Source: Bifidobacterium psychraerophilum
GTDB lineage: Bacteria > Actinomycetota > Actinomycetes > Actinomycetales > Bifidobacteriaceae
Assembly (NCBI RefSeq): GCF_000741705.1
Contig: NZ_JGZI01000010.1
Coordinates: forward strand, 1-64,000
Reading direction: 5' to 3'
Length of the DNA stretch: 64,000 nt
Shown here: positions 45,579-55,129 of the stretch, one piece after another
Position numbering within the stretch: position 1 is the first letter of the stretch
Layout: each line of letters begins with the position of its first letter
Made by a program: the position numbers and the translations under genes
The notes under the pieces: generated by a model
What the model was told of the DNA's origin: nothing
Databases searched by the model: none
Seen by the model: only the letters and a program-made list of their open reading frames with translations

Positions 45579-46538
45579 ATGAAATCACTTGGAAACCTGA
45601 GCAAAAGGTTCAGCAGTCTGACCACGCTCGCCGCTCTCGTCATATTGATGGTCATCATCACCTTCATCAATCCGAACTTCTTCACGGCCAACAACCTGCT
45701 GAATCTGCTGTTGCAGGTGACGGCGAACGGCTTCATCGCCTTCGGCATGACCTTCGTCATCCTCACCGGCGGCATCGATCTCTCCGTCGGGGCGATACTC
45801 GCACTGTCCAGCGCGCTGGCCGCAGGAATGATCGGAGCCGGCATGCCGCTGCCGCTTGCCGTGTTCCTCTGCCTGGTGATCGGTGCCTTCCTCGGTGCGG
45901 TCAACGGATTCTTCATCGCCTACGGCAAGATGGCGCCATTCATCGTCACGCTGGCCACGCAGATGGCCTACCGTGGTCTGACGCTCGTATTCACCAACGG
46001 CAATCCGCTCACCAATAAGATGGACGGTTTCTTCCTGGCCTTCATCGGTCAGGGATACCTGTTCGGCATACCATTCCCGGTCATCATCATGATCATCGCT
46101 TTCGCCCTGCTTTTTGTGCTGCTGCACAAAACATCATTCGGCAAGTCGGTGTACGCCTTGGGTGGCAATGAAAAAGCCGCATACATCGCAGGTGTGCAGT
46201 CCAACAGGGTCAAGGTGGCCATCTACACGATCTCCGGCGCGATGTCGGCGCTTTCCGGACTGGTCATCACATCGCGTCTCTCCTCGGCGACCCCTCAGGC
46301 CGGCAGCGGCTACGAGATGTTCGCCATCGCCGCCGTGGTCCTTGGCGGAACCAGTCTGATGGGTGGCAAAGGACGTCTGACGGGCACGATGATCGGCGTG
46401 CTGATCATCGGTGTGCTCAACAACGGACTCAACATCATCGGGGTATCCGCCTTCTGGCAGCAGGTGGTCGAAGGTGTGGTCATTCTGGTCGCCGTGCTCA
46501 TCGACGTATTGAGAAACCGCAAATCCCTCCGGATGTGA
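45579..46538 (+). CDS. rbsC: Ribose ABC transporter, permease
   Basis: This is a 319-residue membrane protein with 8-10 hydrophobic helices and the hallmark LTGGIDLSVGAILALSSALA, found in RbsC/AraH permeases. GGNEKAAYIAGVQSNRVKVA is the conserved cytoplasmic loop that contacts the ATPase. The ATG at 45579 has GGGAGAA directly upstream, within the end of rbsA. It forms the membrane channel for ribose. The gap to rbsB contains three 15-base tandem repeats. Confidence 0.94.
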   Translation: MKSLGNLSKRFSSLTTLAALVILMVIITFINPNFFTANNLLNLLLQVTANGFIAFGMTFVILTGGIDLSVGAILALSSALAAGMIGAGMPLPLAVFLCLVIGAFLGAVNGFFIAYGKMAPFIVTLATQMAYRGLTLVFTNGNPLTNKMDGFFLAFIGQGYLFGIPFPVIIMIIAFALLFVLLHKTSFGKSVYALGGNEKAAYIAGVQSNRVKVAIYTISGAMSALSGLVITSRLSSATPQAGSGYEMFAIAAVVLGGTSLMGGKGRLTGTMIGVLIIGVLNNGLNIIGVSAFWQQVVEGVVILVAVLIDVLRNRKSLRM

Positions 46539-46554
46539 CAGGAAGCACCGCCCA

Positions 46555-46599
46555 ATCAGTCATCACGCAATCAGTCATCACGCAATCAAGCATTACCTA
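46555..46599 (+). repeat. 15-base tandem repeat between rbsC and rbsB
   Basis: AATCAGTCATCACGC occurs twice in a row and is followed by a partial third unit (AATCAAGCATT). No function is evident; similar 15-base repeats follow the surface-protein gene at 51894-51949. Confidence 0.6.
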
Positions 46600-46647
46600 T
46601 TCGGCGGCACTAAATCAGTGTCGTCAGGAAGAAAGTGGGAAGAAACA

Positions 46648-47625
46648 ATGAAGTCGCTAACCATGAAAACAGGTATCAAAGCAGTCGCCGCCATCGCCTC
46701 GGTGGCCTTGTTCGCAGGCCTCAGCGCCTGCGGTCAGACCGGACTCGGCACCGCGGACAACGCCAGCTCCGCGGCGAAGAAATCCCCCAGCGAGCTGAGC
46801 ATCGGGGTGTCCATATCGACGACGAACAACCCCTATTTCGTCTCAATGGATGAGGCGATTCAGGCCATGGCCAAGAAGAACGGCACCAAGGTGACCGTGG
46901 CGGACGCGCAGAACGACGCATCCACACAGCTCAACAATGTGCAGAACTTCGTGAGCCAGAACGTCGATGCGATTCTCGTCAACCCGGTGGACTCCGATTC
47001 CATCGTCCCGGCGATCAAATCCGCGAACAATGCGGGGATCCCGGTCATCGCCATGGACCGTGGAGCGAATGGCGGCACGGTGCTCTCGACCGTCGCATCC
47101 GACAACGTCGAAGCGGGCAAGATGGCCGCGCAGGCCGTGGCCAAAGCCTTCGGGAACGACGCCAAGGTCCTCGAACTCTCAGGAACCCCCGGCGCATCCT
47201 CCACGATCGACCGCGGCAACGGATTCAACAACGAGGCGAAGAAGCTCGGTCTCGACGTCGTATCCAGCCAATCAGCCAACTTCGATAGGACCACGGCCCT
47301 GAACACCACGCAGAACATGCTTCAGGCCAATAAGGATGTGAAGGCCATCTTCGCGCAGAATGATGAGATGGCGCTTGGCGCGATGAAAGCCGTGCAGGCA
47401 TCCGGGCAGGAGATCGGCATCTTCGGCATCGACGGTGAATCCGAAACCCATACCGCCATCAAAAACGGCACGGTGACCGCAACCGTCGCCCAGCAGCCCG
47501 CCAAGATCGGACAGATGGCACTGCAGGCGGCATACGACCACTTCAATGGCAAGAAGGTCGAGAAGACCATCAACTCACCGATCTACCTGGTCACGAAGGA
47601 TAACGCAGACGAATACCAGTGGTAG
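46648..47625 (+). CDS. rbsB: Ribose-binding lipoprotein
   Basis: This is the 325-residue substrate-binding protein of the ribose importer. The N-terminus is a lipoprotein signal with lipobox LSAC near residues 25-28, so the mature protein is lipid-anchored outside the cell. The periplasmic-binding fold starts with IGVSISTTNNPYFVSMDEAI. NPVDSDSIVPAIKSANNAGI, VIAMDRGANGG and FAQNDEMALGAMKAV are family motifs of ribose-binding proteins. The ATG at 46648 follows GGGAAGAAA. A strong hairpin follows the gene and may lower expression of rbsK. Confidence 0.95.
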   Translation: MKSLTMKTGIKAVAAIASVALFAGLSACGQTGLGTADNASSAAKKSPSELSIGVSISTTNNPYFVSMDEAIQAMAKKNGTKVTVADAQNDASTQLNNVQNFVSQNVDAILVNPVDSDSIVPAIKSANNAGIPVIAMDRGANGGTVLSTVASDNVEAGKMAAQAVAKAFGNDAKVLELSGTPGASSTIDRGNGFNNEAKKLGLDVVSSQSANFDRTTALNTTQNMLQANKDVKAIFAQNDEMALGAMKAVQASGQEIGIFGIDGESETHTAIKNGTVTATVAQQPAKIGQMALQAAYDHFNGKKVEKTINSPIYLVTKDNADEYQW

Positions 47626-47660
47626 ACGGACTTCGCCCGTCAAAGGCGTGGCCCACGTGC

Positions 47661-47703
47661 GGCGGGCCGGATTCCAGCACGACACCGTGGAGTCCGGCCC
47701 GCC
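47661..47703 (+). terminator. Hairpin between rbsB and rbsK
   Basis: GGCGGGCCGGA (47661-47671) and TCCGGCCCGCC (47693-47703) form an 11-base GC stem without a T run. It probably acts as a partial terminator or 3' mRNA stabiliser after the abundant binding-protein message. Confidence 0.6.
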
Positions 47704-47761
47704 CGCCGTCTGGGGATAGTGTGGTTGCTTGTCGGATGGAAGAAAGGAATGTTGAGCGCAT

Positions 47762-48754
47762 ATGAAGACGAATGAAGAGATTCGCTCCGCTTTCGAGCGT
47801 GTGGCCAACAGTAGTGAGAGCGTAACCGTCATCGGCTCGATGAACGCCGATTACACTGTGGAGACCGAACGGCTCCCGCTCCCGGGTGAGACGGTGAAGG
47901 GAGGTCCGCTTCAGATTCTCGCCGGCGGCAAGTCCGCGAATCAGGCGAGTGCCGCGGCACGGATAGGCACGCGTGTGATCATGCTTGGTGCGGTCGGCGA
48001 CGACGCCAATGCCGACTTCCTCCTCAACGAGCTGCGCAAAGCCGGTGTGGATGTCTCCGGGGTGGCTCACAAACCGGGGCCGAGCGGAACGACGGTCATC
48101 ACCGTTGACTCCCATGCCGAGAACGTCATCGTGTATTCGGCAGGCTCGAACGCCAAGGTGGATGCGGATTACGTGACCGCAGCCGCTTCGGATATCACCG
48201 CATCCCGGACGCTCGGCCTGTGTCTGGAATCACCGATGCCGGCCGTGGTGCAGGCGGCCACAATCGCCCACCAGGCGGGTGTCACGGTGCTGCTCAACAA
48301 TTCGCCCTTCCAGAAGGAGCTTCCGCAGGAGCTGGTGGACAATGCGGACATCCTGCTCGTCAACGAGCATGAGATGGCGCAATATCTTGGCATACAGCCT
48401 CCTGCGAATGGAGACTGGTCCTCCATCGATTGGCCGGATGTGGCATTGCGAATGCATGCCAGCGGTTTCGACGAGGCTATCGTGACGCTCGGTGCGGAAG
48501 GTTCATGCATACTGTCCTACAAGGATGGGCTTGGGGAATTCGTGATGATTCCCTCGGTCACGGTGCGGGCGGTCGACACCACCGGTTGCGGCGATGCCTT
48601 CATGGGCGCCATACTCGGCGGCCTGGCAGCCGACCTCAGTCTGTTGGAGTCGGCCAGACTGGCCGCCTACGTCGCCGCATACGCTGCCACCGGTCTCGGT
48701 GCGCAGACCTCATACGGCAGCCCGCAGCAGATTCTTGGGCAATTCAGGATGTGA
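47762..48754 (+). CDS. rbsK: Ribokinase (PfkB family)
   Basis: Ribokinase phosphorylates ribose to ribose 5-phosphate. The 330-residue protein has the PfkB motifs VTVIGSMNADYTVETERLPL, LAGGKSANQASAAARIG (GGK for substrate) and the anion-hole and catalytic aspartate in VRAVDTTGCGDAFMGAILGG. A ~20-residue N-terminal extension precedes the fold. GAAAGGAATG lies upstream of the ATG. It is the last gene of the ribose operon, after the rbsB hairpin, and supplies ribose 5-phosphate to Prs. Confidence 0.92.
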   Translation: MKTNEEIRSAFERVANSSESVTVIGSMNADYTVETERLPLPGETVKGGPLQILAGGKSANQASAAARIGTRVIMLGAVGDDANADFLLNELRKAGVDVSGVAHKPGPSGTTVITVDSHAENVIVYSAGSNAKVDADYVTAAASDITASRTLGLCLESPMPAVVQAATIAHQAGVTVLLNNSPFQKELPQELVDNADILLVNEHEMAQYLGIQPPANGDWSSIDWPDVALRMHASGFDEAIVTLGAEGSCILSYKDGLGEFVMIPSVTVRAVDTTGCGDAFMGAILGGLAADLSLLESARLAAYVAAYAATGLGAQTSYGSPQQILGQFRM

Positions 48755-48803
48755 ACGATCCCTTATATGCCGCCTTGATATCGCCACCGGCTCGGCTCAT
48801 CAG

Positions 48804-48828
48804 CCGGCCAGCCCCATCGGCTGGCCGG
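48804..48828 (+). terminator. Hairpin at the end of the ribose operon
   Basis: CCGGCCAGCC (48804-48813) and GGCTGGCCGG (48819-48828) form a 10-base stem with a 5-base loop, 49 bases after rbsK. It lacks a clear T run. Confidence 0.55.
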
Positions 48829-48838
48829 CCGAATGCTT

Positions 48839-48895
48839 GGTGAGCTGGTGAGCTGGTGAGCTGGTGAGCTTGGTCGGCTGGTGAGCTGGTGAGCC
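48839..48895 (+). repeat. 8-base tandem repeat GGTGAGCT
   Basis: Four perfect GGTGAGCT units (48839-48870), then TGGTCGGCT, then GGTGAGCT and GGTGAGCC. It is a simple-sequence repeat in the ~350-base gap between rbsK and the surface-protein gene; the rest of that gap (48896-49101) shows no gene. Confidence 0.65.
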
Positions 48896-49101
48896 GGCAT
48901 GCCGATGCGCCGGTGACCCGCATAGTTCACCAAGCGTTCATATCGTCTTCCTCATGGATTCTCTCAGGACTTCTAGCCTGTTCATGTTATGCATCGATAC
49001 CTCCCTGTTCAGCATGCTCCGAACAGCATGCTGAACAGTACCACTGTGATCAGTGCCGGAGCGTGGTCGTGATGCTTACCTGAGCATGAGGGAACTCAAG
49101 T

Positions 49102-51888
49102 ATGAATATGAACAACACACACGGGAACAGGGTGGGAGCCCTGCTGCTGGCCACCGTCACGATGATGGCCGGACTCGGGATAGGTGCTGCGGCGGGAATC
49201 GGCGTCGGCACCGCGAATGCGGCCTCAACGGTTACGGGGGAAAACGCCAAGGTCGAGATCAACGAGGTCTTCGCGGGCAATACCAAGGCCGCGGGTGATG
49301 CCGATGACAAGCGTTGCGATTGGGTGGAGTTGAAGAACACCACCTCAGGCGATGTGGACGTCAAGGGTTGGGGTATATACGACAGCGGCAAAAAAGCGAA
49401 GAAGCATTACACGATCGGCACCAGCGCGGTTGTGGTGACCGACACCGTCATCAAGGCCGGTGGGTATCTGGTGGTCTATATCGATCCGGACACCGCCGAA
49501 CCGGGGCTCGGATCGGATGCCGACAGCGTGTATCTGACCACCAGCAGCGGTGATTTCGTTGACGCCGATGTTGTGGATTCTACGGTCTGGGATGCCAGCA
49601 CCACGGGTGTCAGTGAGATGAGCGACACCCAATCATGGGTTCGCCAGGCCGACGGCTCCTTCGCACTCTCCGATACGCCGACTCCTGGCGAAGCCAATCC
49701 CGGGCAGTCGGACGGTTCGGATTCTGATGATGATGGCACGATTGCGGATAACGATGGGGTTGCGGATTCCACAACAGGCCTCTACCTGAAAAGCATCAAC
49801 ATCGCCACCGACGTGGTGACCATAGCCTCCGGGGCGAGCGGCAACACCGATATCAGCGGCTGGACCATCCGTGACAACAAGGACACGGCCGACCATATCT
49901 ATACGATCGGGCAGGGCTCCGTCATCGCGGCCGGGGGTGAAGCATCAATCGACCTTTCCGTTCCGGGCATCGGACTCGGCAAGGATGACTCGGTGCGCGT
50001 ATTCGACGCGAGCGGACGTCAGGTGCTGAAATTCGCATGGACGACGACGAACAGCGGCGCCGTCTTCACGATCAACGATAAGCACAGCGATATGTCTGAG
50101 CAGGGCGCCTCCAACACCGAGGAGAGCACGGACAATATCATCAAGGATTCAGCCACGGCCATATTCCTGAAAAGCATCGATGTCGGCAGCGACACCGTGA
50201 TCCTGGGCTCCAAGGCGAAAACGGACACCAGCCTTGCCGCCTGGACGCTCAGGGATTCGGATGATTCACACATCTACAGCTTCGCGGATGACGCGGTGAT
50301 CAAAGCCGGTTCGCAGATCAGCACCGGAACGCTGCCATTCGGACTCGGCAAAAGCGACAAGGTCCGTGTGTACAATGCCTCGGGCACGCTCGTGCTCCAA
50401 TTCTCGTGGAGCGGCGATGACGGCGATGTCGTGTATGTCGCCAACACCGATGCCGACGGGATGGATATCCAGGGTGACGGGGCGGTAACCCCCACGCCGA
50501 GTGATAATGCGATGACTGTGAGCAAGTGGGCCGGGCTGTCGATGGTGTCCACGCTCGACCAGGAGAACAGCTTCGGCGCGGTGAGCAGCGACGGTGAACA
50601 TACCGATGGTAACCTCTCCGGTCTCGTCTACGAGAACGCCAGCAAAACCTTGTGGGGCGCCGATAACGATCTCAACCCGACGCTGGGCATCACCGGTCCG
50701 AAGGGCGCGGGATCGATCAACAAGTTCGTCAGCGACGGCAGCGGCCTGAAGCAGGACTCAAGTGACGGTTGGAGTTTCACGCTCGATGGCATCAGCAAGG
50801 GCGGCAAGCAGCTGCATTTCAAGGACGGCACGGGCGGCGTCGATGCCGAGGGCATCACACTGATCAACAACTCCTCGGATTCCGGCATATTCATCGGCGC
50901 GGAACGCGACAACGAGAACAAGAAGGTGCCCCGCCCATCCATCCTCAAATACGATGCCAAGAGCACCACCACCGACACGAACGGTGATGGGGCGCAGGAT
51001 ATGACCGCATCGCAGGAATGGAATCTCAGCGGTGAACTCGCAACAGCGGGATTGACCTTCGCGGAAGGTGACGACGCGAACCTTGGTGTTGAAGGAGTCG
51101 CCTACGTTCCGGATTCATATCTGACGGCGCACGGATTCACCACGCGTGACGGGGGAGTGTATCGCCCCGCCGACTACAAGAACTCCTACGCCGGCCTCTT
51201 CCTGGCGGCCATAGAGAAGAACGGGCATATCTACGCATTCGCCCTGGCGGATGACGGCACGGTCACCCTCGTGCAGGACATCTCACTGCCGCAAGCCGCG
51301 ATCAACGCGGGTTACAGCGGTCCGCGTGATCTGACCTGGGACGGCGAACATCAGCAGCTGCTCGCCCAAGGTGACAATGATTCGGGAAGTGGTGCGATGA
51401 TCGCCACATACACACTCAGCGGCACCGGTTTCGCGCTCACATCGCTGATGGCGACACCGGCTGAGATCGCCGGTCAGAACACCGAAGGATTCGCCATCAC
51501 ACCCGATGCGCAATGCGCAAGCGTCGCAGGTGGAGCCACCGGGAAACGCTACAAGCCCGTCTATTGGAGTGATGACGGCGTCAGCCAGGGACATTCCCTG
51601 CGCACAGGCTATATGCTGTGCGGCGATGGCACCCAGACACAGTCGCAGACCGGGCAGCAGGGTGCCGCGACGGGAAGCACCACGGAGAATGCCGGCACAT
51701 CCGGCAGTACCACATCCGGCAGCACCGGGAAGGGACTGCTGGCCACAACCGGCAGCGATCTGGCGGAGGCATCCATCCTCGCCGGAGTGCTCGTGGCACT
51801 GGCCGTGATGCTGATGGCGCTTCGCGGAGGCATCCGATTGCGCGCATCGAATGATTCGTCCGCGAAGGATTCATCCATCAACAAGTAG
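49102..51888 (+). CDS. Surface protein with lamin-tail domains and phytase-like propeller
   Basis: The gene encodes 928 residues. A signal peptide covers residues 1-40 (cleavage near ANA). Three lamin-tail-domain-like units follow: ~49-200 (VEINEVFAGN, DWVELKNTTSGDVDVKGWGI), ~221-330 (LYLKSINIATDVVTIASG) and ~345-460 (IFLKSIDVGSDTVILGSK). A domain of ~365 residues at ~475-845 (SGLVYENASKTLWGADND, GVEGVAYVPDSY, EGFAITPDAQCASVAG) resembles the esterase-like-phytase beta-propeller. A Ser/Thr/Gly linker leads to LATTG (880-884), a membrane helix and a basic tail. LATTG is the LAxTG form used by actinobacterial class E sortases, so wall anchoring is likely. GAGGGAA lies before the ATG. Phosphatase or DNA-related activity is inference only. 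Confidence 0.85.
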   Translation: MNMNNTHGNRVGALLLATVTMMAGLGIGAAAGIGVGTANAASTVTGENAKVEINEVFAGNTKAAGDADDKRCDWVELKNTTSGDVDVKGWGIYDSGKKAKKHYTIGTSAVVVTDTVIKAGGYLVVYIDPDTAEPGLGSDADSVYLTTSSGDFVDADVVDSTVWDASTTGVSEMSDTQSWVRQADGSFALSDTPTPGEANPGQSDGSDSDDDGTIADNDGVADSTTGLYLKSINIATDVVTIASGASGNTDISGWTIRDNKDTADHIYTIGQGSVIAAGGEASIDLSVPGIGLGKDDSVRVFDASGRQVLKFAWTTTNSGAVFTINDKHSDMSEQGASNTEESTDNIIKDSATAIFLKSIDVGSDTVILGSKAKTDTSLAAWTLRDSDDSHIYSFADDAVIKAGSQISTGTLPFGLGKSDKVRVYNASGTLVLQFSWSGDDGDVVYVANTDADGMDIQGDGAVTPTPSDNAMTVSKWAGLSMVSTLDQENSFGAVSSDGEHTDGNLSGLVYENASKTLWGADNDLNPTLGITGPKGAGSINKFVSDGSGLKQDSSDGWSFTLDGISKGGKQLHFKDGTGGVDAEGITLINNSSDSGIFIGAERDNENKKVPRPSILKYDAKSTTTDTNGDGAQDMTASQEWNLSGELATAGLTFAEGDDANLGVEGVAYVPDSYLTAHGFTTRDGGVYRPADYKNSYAGLFLAAIEKNGHIYAFALADDGTVTLVQDISLPQAAINAGYSGPRDLTWDGEHQQLLAQGDNDSGSGAMIATYTLSGTGFALTSLMATPAEIAGQNTEGFAITPDAQCASVAGGATGKRYKPVYWSDDGVSQGHSLRTGYMLCGDGTQTQSQTGQQGAATGSTTENAGTSGSTTSGSTGKGLLATTGSDLAEASILAGVLVALAVMLMALRGGIRLRASNDSSAKDSSINK

Positions 51889-51893
51889 CGGAT

Positions 51894-51949
51894 GCACGAG
51901 TCATGCATCAACGAGTAAGGCATCAACGAGTCATGCATGGACGATAGTC
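51894..51949 (+). repeat. 15-base imperfect tandem repeat after the surface-protein gene
   Basis: Units related to GCATCAACGAGTCAT follow each other about four times (51894-51949). They resemble the last coding bases of the gene just before (CATCAACAAGTAG), as if the 3' end had been copied by slippage. Confidence 0.5.
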
Positions 51950-52095
51950 CTGCACGACTTCGTGTGCCCACAGTGAAGATGGAGGGAAACGCCACGCTCT
52001 TTGCCGGCATTCACAGGCTCTCCTTGAAGACGTGCCCATAATGGAAATGAAGATACGCCACTATGACCGCGTCTCAAGGGGATGGAGCAAGAATC

Positions 52096-53061
52096 GTGAC
52101 CTGTATCGTAAACTGTCTGCCATTGAACGAAGAGGAACGTCAGCGTTTCATACTCGCCGCAGGGGATGTCCGCCAGGAATTCGTCGTGGACGGCTCCTCA
52201 CGCGAAGGCATGAACTGGAAGGCGAGCATTCCCGAGAATCTCAGGGAATCCGCAAGCGCCATCATCGGCAACGTTCCTATCGAGCAGATCCGGGACTGCA
52301 CCTCACTCGAATGGTTGCAGACCTTCAGCGCGGGTGTGGATGCATACCTCAAGGAGGGTGTGCTTGCGCCCGGGGTCAAGGTCAGCAGCGCTTCAGGAGC
52401 CTATGGACTGGCGGTTTCCGAGCATCTCTTCGCGATGATGATGGCTCTGATGAAGAATCTGCCATCATATAGGGATCTGCAGAGGGAGCATCAATGGTCG
52501 CCGCTGGGGCGGGTGCAATCACCTGATGGAGCCACGGTACTGGTGCTCGGCACCGGGGACATCGGAGCCCACTTCGCGCGTCTGTGCAAGGCCTGTGGCG
52601 CCCACACCGTCGGCGTGCGGCGTGATGCCGGGAAACAGGTCGAAGGCATCGACGAGATGCATGCTTTCGAGGAACTCGACACCCTGCTCGGTGCGGCCGA
52701 TGTGATCGCGCTCGCCTTGCCGTCGACTCCCGAGACCCGTCATATCATCGATGAAAGCCGTCTGCGTCTGATGAAGTCGGATGCGATGGTGATCAATGCG
52801 GGAAGGGGCGATGCGATCGACTGCGACGCTTTGGCCGCGGCCCTGCATGAGCAGCGCATCTCCTCCGCTGGTCTTGATGTGACCGATCCGGAACCGCTGC
52901 CCGCGGAGCACCCGCTTTGGAATGAATCCCGATGCCTGATCACGCCGCATGTCGCTGGTGGCACGCATCTGAAGCAGACGGCGGATCGCATCATCGACAT
53001 CGCGCTTGAGAATGTGCGACGATACGTCCGCGGCGAAGACCTCCTCAACAGGATGCGTTGA
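52096..53061 (+). CDS. D-isomer-specific 2-hydroxyacid dehydrogenase
   Basis: The protein has 321 residues from a GTG at 52096 with GGAG upstream; an ATG at 52063 would add 11 residues without a good site. The NAD-binding motif is VLVLGTGDIGAHFARLCKAC (GxGxxG). The catalytic residues are the arginine in INAGRGDAIDCDAL, the glutamate in LDVTDPEPLPAEHPLW and the histidine in LITPHVAGGT. The family reduces 2-ketoacids; the true substrate (for example hydroxypyruvate or phosphoglycerate relatives) is not readable. The next gene starts on its stop codon, so they are cotranscribed. Confidence 0.9.
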   Translation: MTCIVNCLPLNEEERQRFILAAGDVRQEFVVDGSSREGMNWKASIPENLRESASAIIGNVPIEQIRDCTSLEWLQTFSAGVDAYLKEGVLAPGVKVSSASGAYGLAVSEHLFAMMMALMKNLPSYRDLQREHQWSPLGRVQSPDGATVLVLGTGDIGAHFARLCKACGAHTVGVRRDAGKQVEGIDEMHAFEELDTLLGAADVIALALPSTPETRHIIDESRLRLMKSDAMVINAGRGDAIDCDALAAALHEQRISSAGLDVTDPEPLPAEHPLWNESRCLITPHVAGGTHLKQTADRIIDIALENVRRYVRGEDLLNRMR

Positions 53062-53891
53062 TGATGACTGATCACGGCGAGGACGGGAAAGCCCCTCAGA
53101 TCGGGGAATGGTTCCAGGAACAGCCGGTGGTGCCGGAGGAGCCGGCACCAGGGCACCACATACTGCGGAAGATCCTCGTGTTCTCCGTCGCCGCGATACT
53201 GGGACTCAGCGCTGCCGCATATGCGATGCACAGCCTGAAATCCTCCAAAGTGAATGCCGGGAACAGCACTGCCGAAAACGCGGTGGCGGGCTCCGGCGCC
53301 AAATCGCCTCTGCTGACCAGCTCCAGCGATTTCGACAAGGACGGCATCGACGATTACAGCGATATCGTCGCGGGCGCACATGAGCAGGCTCGGGAGAAAC
53401 CCACCTACGACGATGGCTATTACCAGGGGGGATATCCGCCCGCCGACCGAGGGGCATGCACCGATATGGTGTGGCATGCCTTCGCCAATGCCGGTTACGA
53501 TCTCAAAGGCATGGTCGACAAGGACATAGCGCAGGATCCGCAGGCTTATGCGTCGGTTGTCAGCACGCCTGATCCCAATATCGACTTCCGCCGGGTGGGT
53601 GTGCTCTCCGTGTTCTTCACCCGCTATGGTGACAGCCTGACGACCGATGTCTCGCAACATGACCAGTGGCAGCAGGGCGATCTCGTCGTATTCGACCGCA
53701 CCTGGCATATCGGCATCGTTTCCGAGAACCGCGACAAGCAGGGGATACCGCTGCTCCTGCACAATATGGGCCAGCAGCACAGGGAGAACGACTATCTGAG
53801 TTTCGCCAGCCATCGTCCGATAACCGCCCATCTGCGCTTCGAACCGAGCAAACTTCCGGCATCGCTTCGCCTGGCATGGAAGCAGTCCTGA
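53061..53891 (+). CDS. DUF1287-family exported protein
   Basis: This 276-residue protein starts on the last base of the preceding stop (TGATG), with AGGA upstream. A single membrane anchor spans about 36-58 (ILRKILVFSVAAILGLSAAA), so the rest is extracytoplasmic. The C-terminal ~190 residues match DUF1287: PTYDDGYYQGGYPPADRGAC, TDMVWHAFANAGYDL, then QWQQGDLVVFDRTWHIGIVS. Cysteine after DRGA and a later histidine resemble the layout of NlpC/P60-like peptidases, so a cell-wall role is conceivable but unproven. Confidence 0.85.
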   Translation: MMTDHGEDGKAPQIGEWFQEQPVVPEEPAPGHHILRKILVFSVAAILGLSAAAYAMHSLKSSKVNAGNSTAENAVAGSGAKSPLLTSSSDFDKDGIDDYSDIVAGAHEQAREKPTYDDGYYQGGYPPADRGACTDMVWHAFANAGYDLKGMVDKDIAQDPQAYASVVSTPDPNIDFRRVGVLSVFFTRYGDSLTTDVSQHDQWQQGDLVVFDRTWHIGIVSENRDKQGIPLLLHNMGQQHRENDYLSFASHRPITAHLRFEPSKLPASLRLAWKQS

Positions 53892-54178
53892 AGGCCCATC
53901 AGTGGGCACGAAGCCCTGTCACAAGGACGGTCGGCGTGTTCGCAGCGCTACGCCATGAATCATCCTGCTGCCGATTCCCGGGATTCAGGCTCTTATGGCC
54001 GGTCATCCCTTCACGGAAGGCTCATTGATACCGGGCGAGCACGCCGTCATGTCCAACGGTGGACTATCCTTATTGAGGTTGCGGGGGCCAATTTTTCAAC
54101 ACAGTTACCCCTATCGCGGCCCGTTTTAAGCCAATGCGTTTCGATACGCAGAATCAGCCACGAGGGCAGGTGAGAACG
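53892..54178. other. Gap before the CorA-type gene
   Basis: About 290 bases without a gene. The last 40 bases hold GAGGGCAGGTGAG before the ATG at 54179. A T-rich CCAATTTTTCAAC stretch near 54090 breaks the GC-rich context and may lie in a promoter. Confidence 0.35.
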
Positions 54179-55129
54179 ATGATGAGGGTATTCAGCACCA
54201 TCAATGGACAGATTGAACAAATCGAAAAACCGGAAACCGGCGCATGGTTATGCCTGAGCGAACCTTCAGATGTCGAACTTGCCAATGTCTCGCAGACGAC
54301 CGGCGTCGATCTCGCCGATCTGCGCGCACCTCTTGATGATGAGGAACGCTCGCGCGTCGATGTCGAGGACGGATACACGATGGTCATCGTCGATATCCCG
54401 ACCGTCGAACAGCGTGGGGGACGTGACTGGTACGAGACGATCCCGTTGTCGATCATCGTGACCGAAGGCCTGATCATCACGGTGTGCATGCAGGACACCC
54501 CTGTGCTGCACCCCTTCATGGAGGGGACGATCAGAGGTTTCAACACCTTCATGAAATCCCGCTTCATCCTTCAGATCCTGTACCGGAACGCGACCACCTA
54601 CCTGCGCTACCTGCGCATCATCGACCGCGAATCGGATAAGTTGGAACTCAAACTGCGTCATTCGATGCAGAACCGCGAAATCGTGATGCTGCTCGAGCTC
54701 AGCAAGACCTTGGTCTATTTCGCTACCAGCTTGAAGTCCAACGAGATCGTGTTGGAGAAACTCACCAGCCTCGACCGCATCCGGCAGTATCCGGATGACG
54801 AGGATCTGCTTGGCGACGTGATCACCGAGAACAAGCAGGCCATCGAGATGGCGAACATCTATTCGGGCGTTCTTGCGAACATGACCGATGCCTTCGCATC
54901 CATCGTGTCGAACAACGTGAGCAACGTCATGAGGATCTTCACGATCATCTCCATCACCCTTTCCATTCCAACCCTGATCTTCTCGATGTACGGCATGAAC
55001 TTCCAGAACGGCATGTCGGGGATGCCGCTTACGGACAAGCCGTGGGGCTTCGTCGCGATCATCATCATTTCGATGCTGATCTCCATCCTGGTGACCTGGT
55101 TCCTGACCAGATCGAAGCTCTTCAAGTAG
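54179..55129 (+). CDS. CorA-family divalent cation transporter
   Basis: The 316-residue protein has a large cytoplasmic N-terminal domain and two C-terminal membrane helices. The pore signature YGMNF follows the first helix (LIFSMYGMNFQNGMSG near residue 270), which defines the CorA superfamily of pentameric Mg/Co channels. The second helix is VAIIIISMLISILVTWFLT, and the tail is basic. The ATG at 54179 lies behind AGGTGAG. Magnesium as the main substrate is the family default. It is a single-gene unit. Confidence 0.92.
   Translation: MMRVFSTINGQIEQIEKPETGAWLCLSEPSDVELANVSQTTGVDLADLRAPLDDEERSRVDVEDGYTMVIVDIPTVEQRGGRDWYETIPLSIIVTEGLIITVCMQDTPVLHPFMEGTIRGFNTFMKSRFILQILYRNATTYLRYLRIIDRESDKLELKLRHSMQNREIVMLLELSKTLVYFATSLKSNEIVLEKLTSLDRIRQYPDDEDLLGDVITENKQAIEMANIYSGVLANMTDAFASIVSNNVSNVMRIFTIISITLSIPTLIFSMYGMNFQNGMSGMPLTDKPWGFVAIIIISMLISILVTWFLTRSKLFK

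Noticed and set aside
48839-48895. Possible CRISPR array
   Set aside because: The units are 8 bases long and directly adjacent, with no spacers. No array of 25-40-base repeats with spacers and no cas gene was seen in the window.
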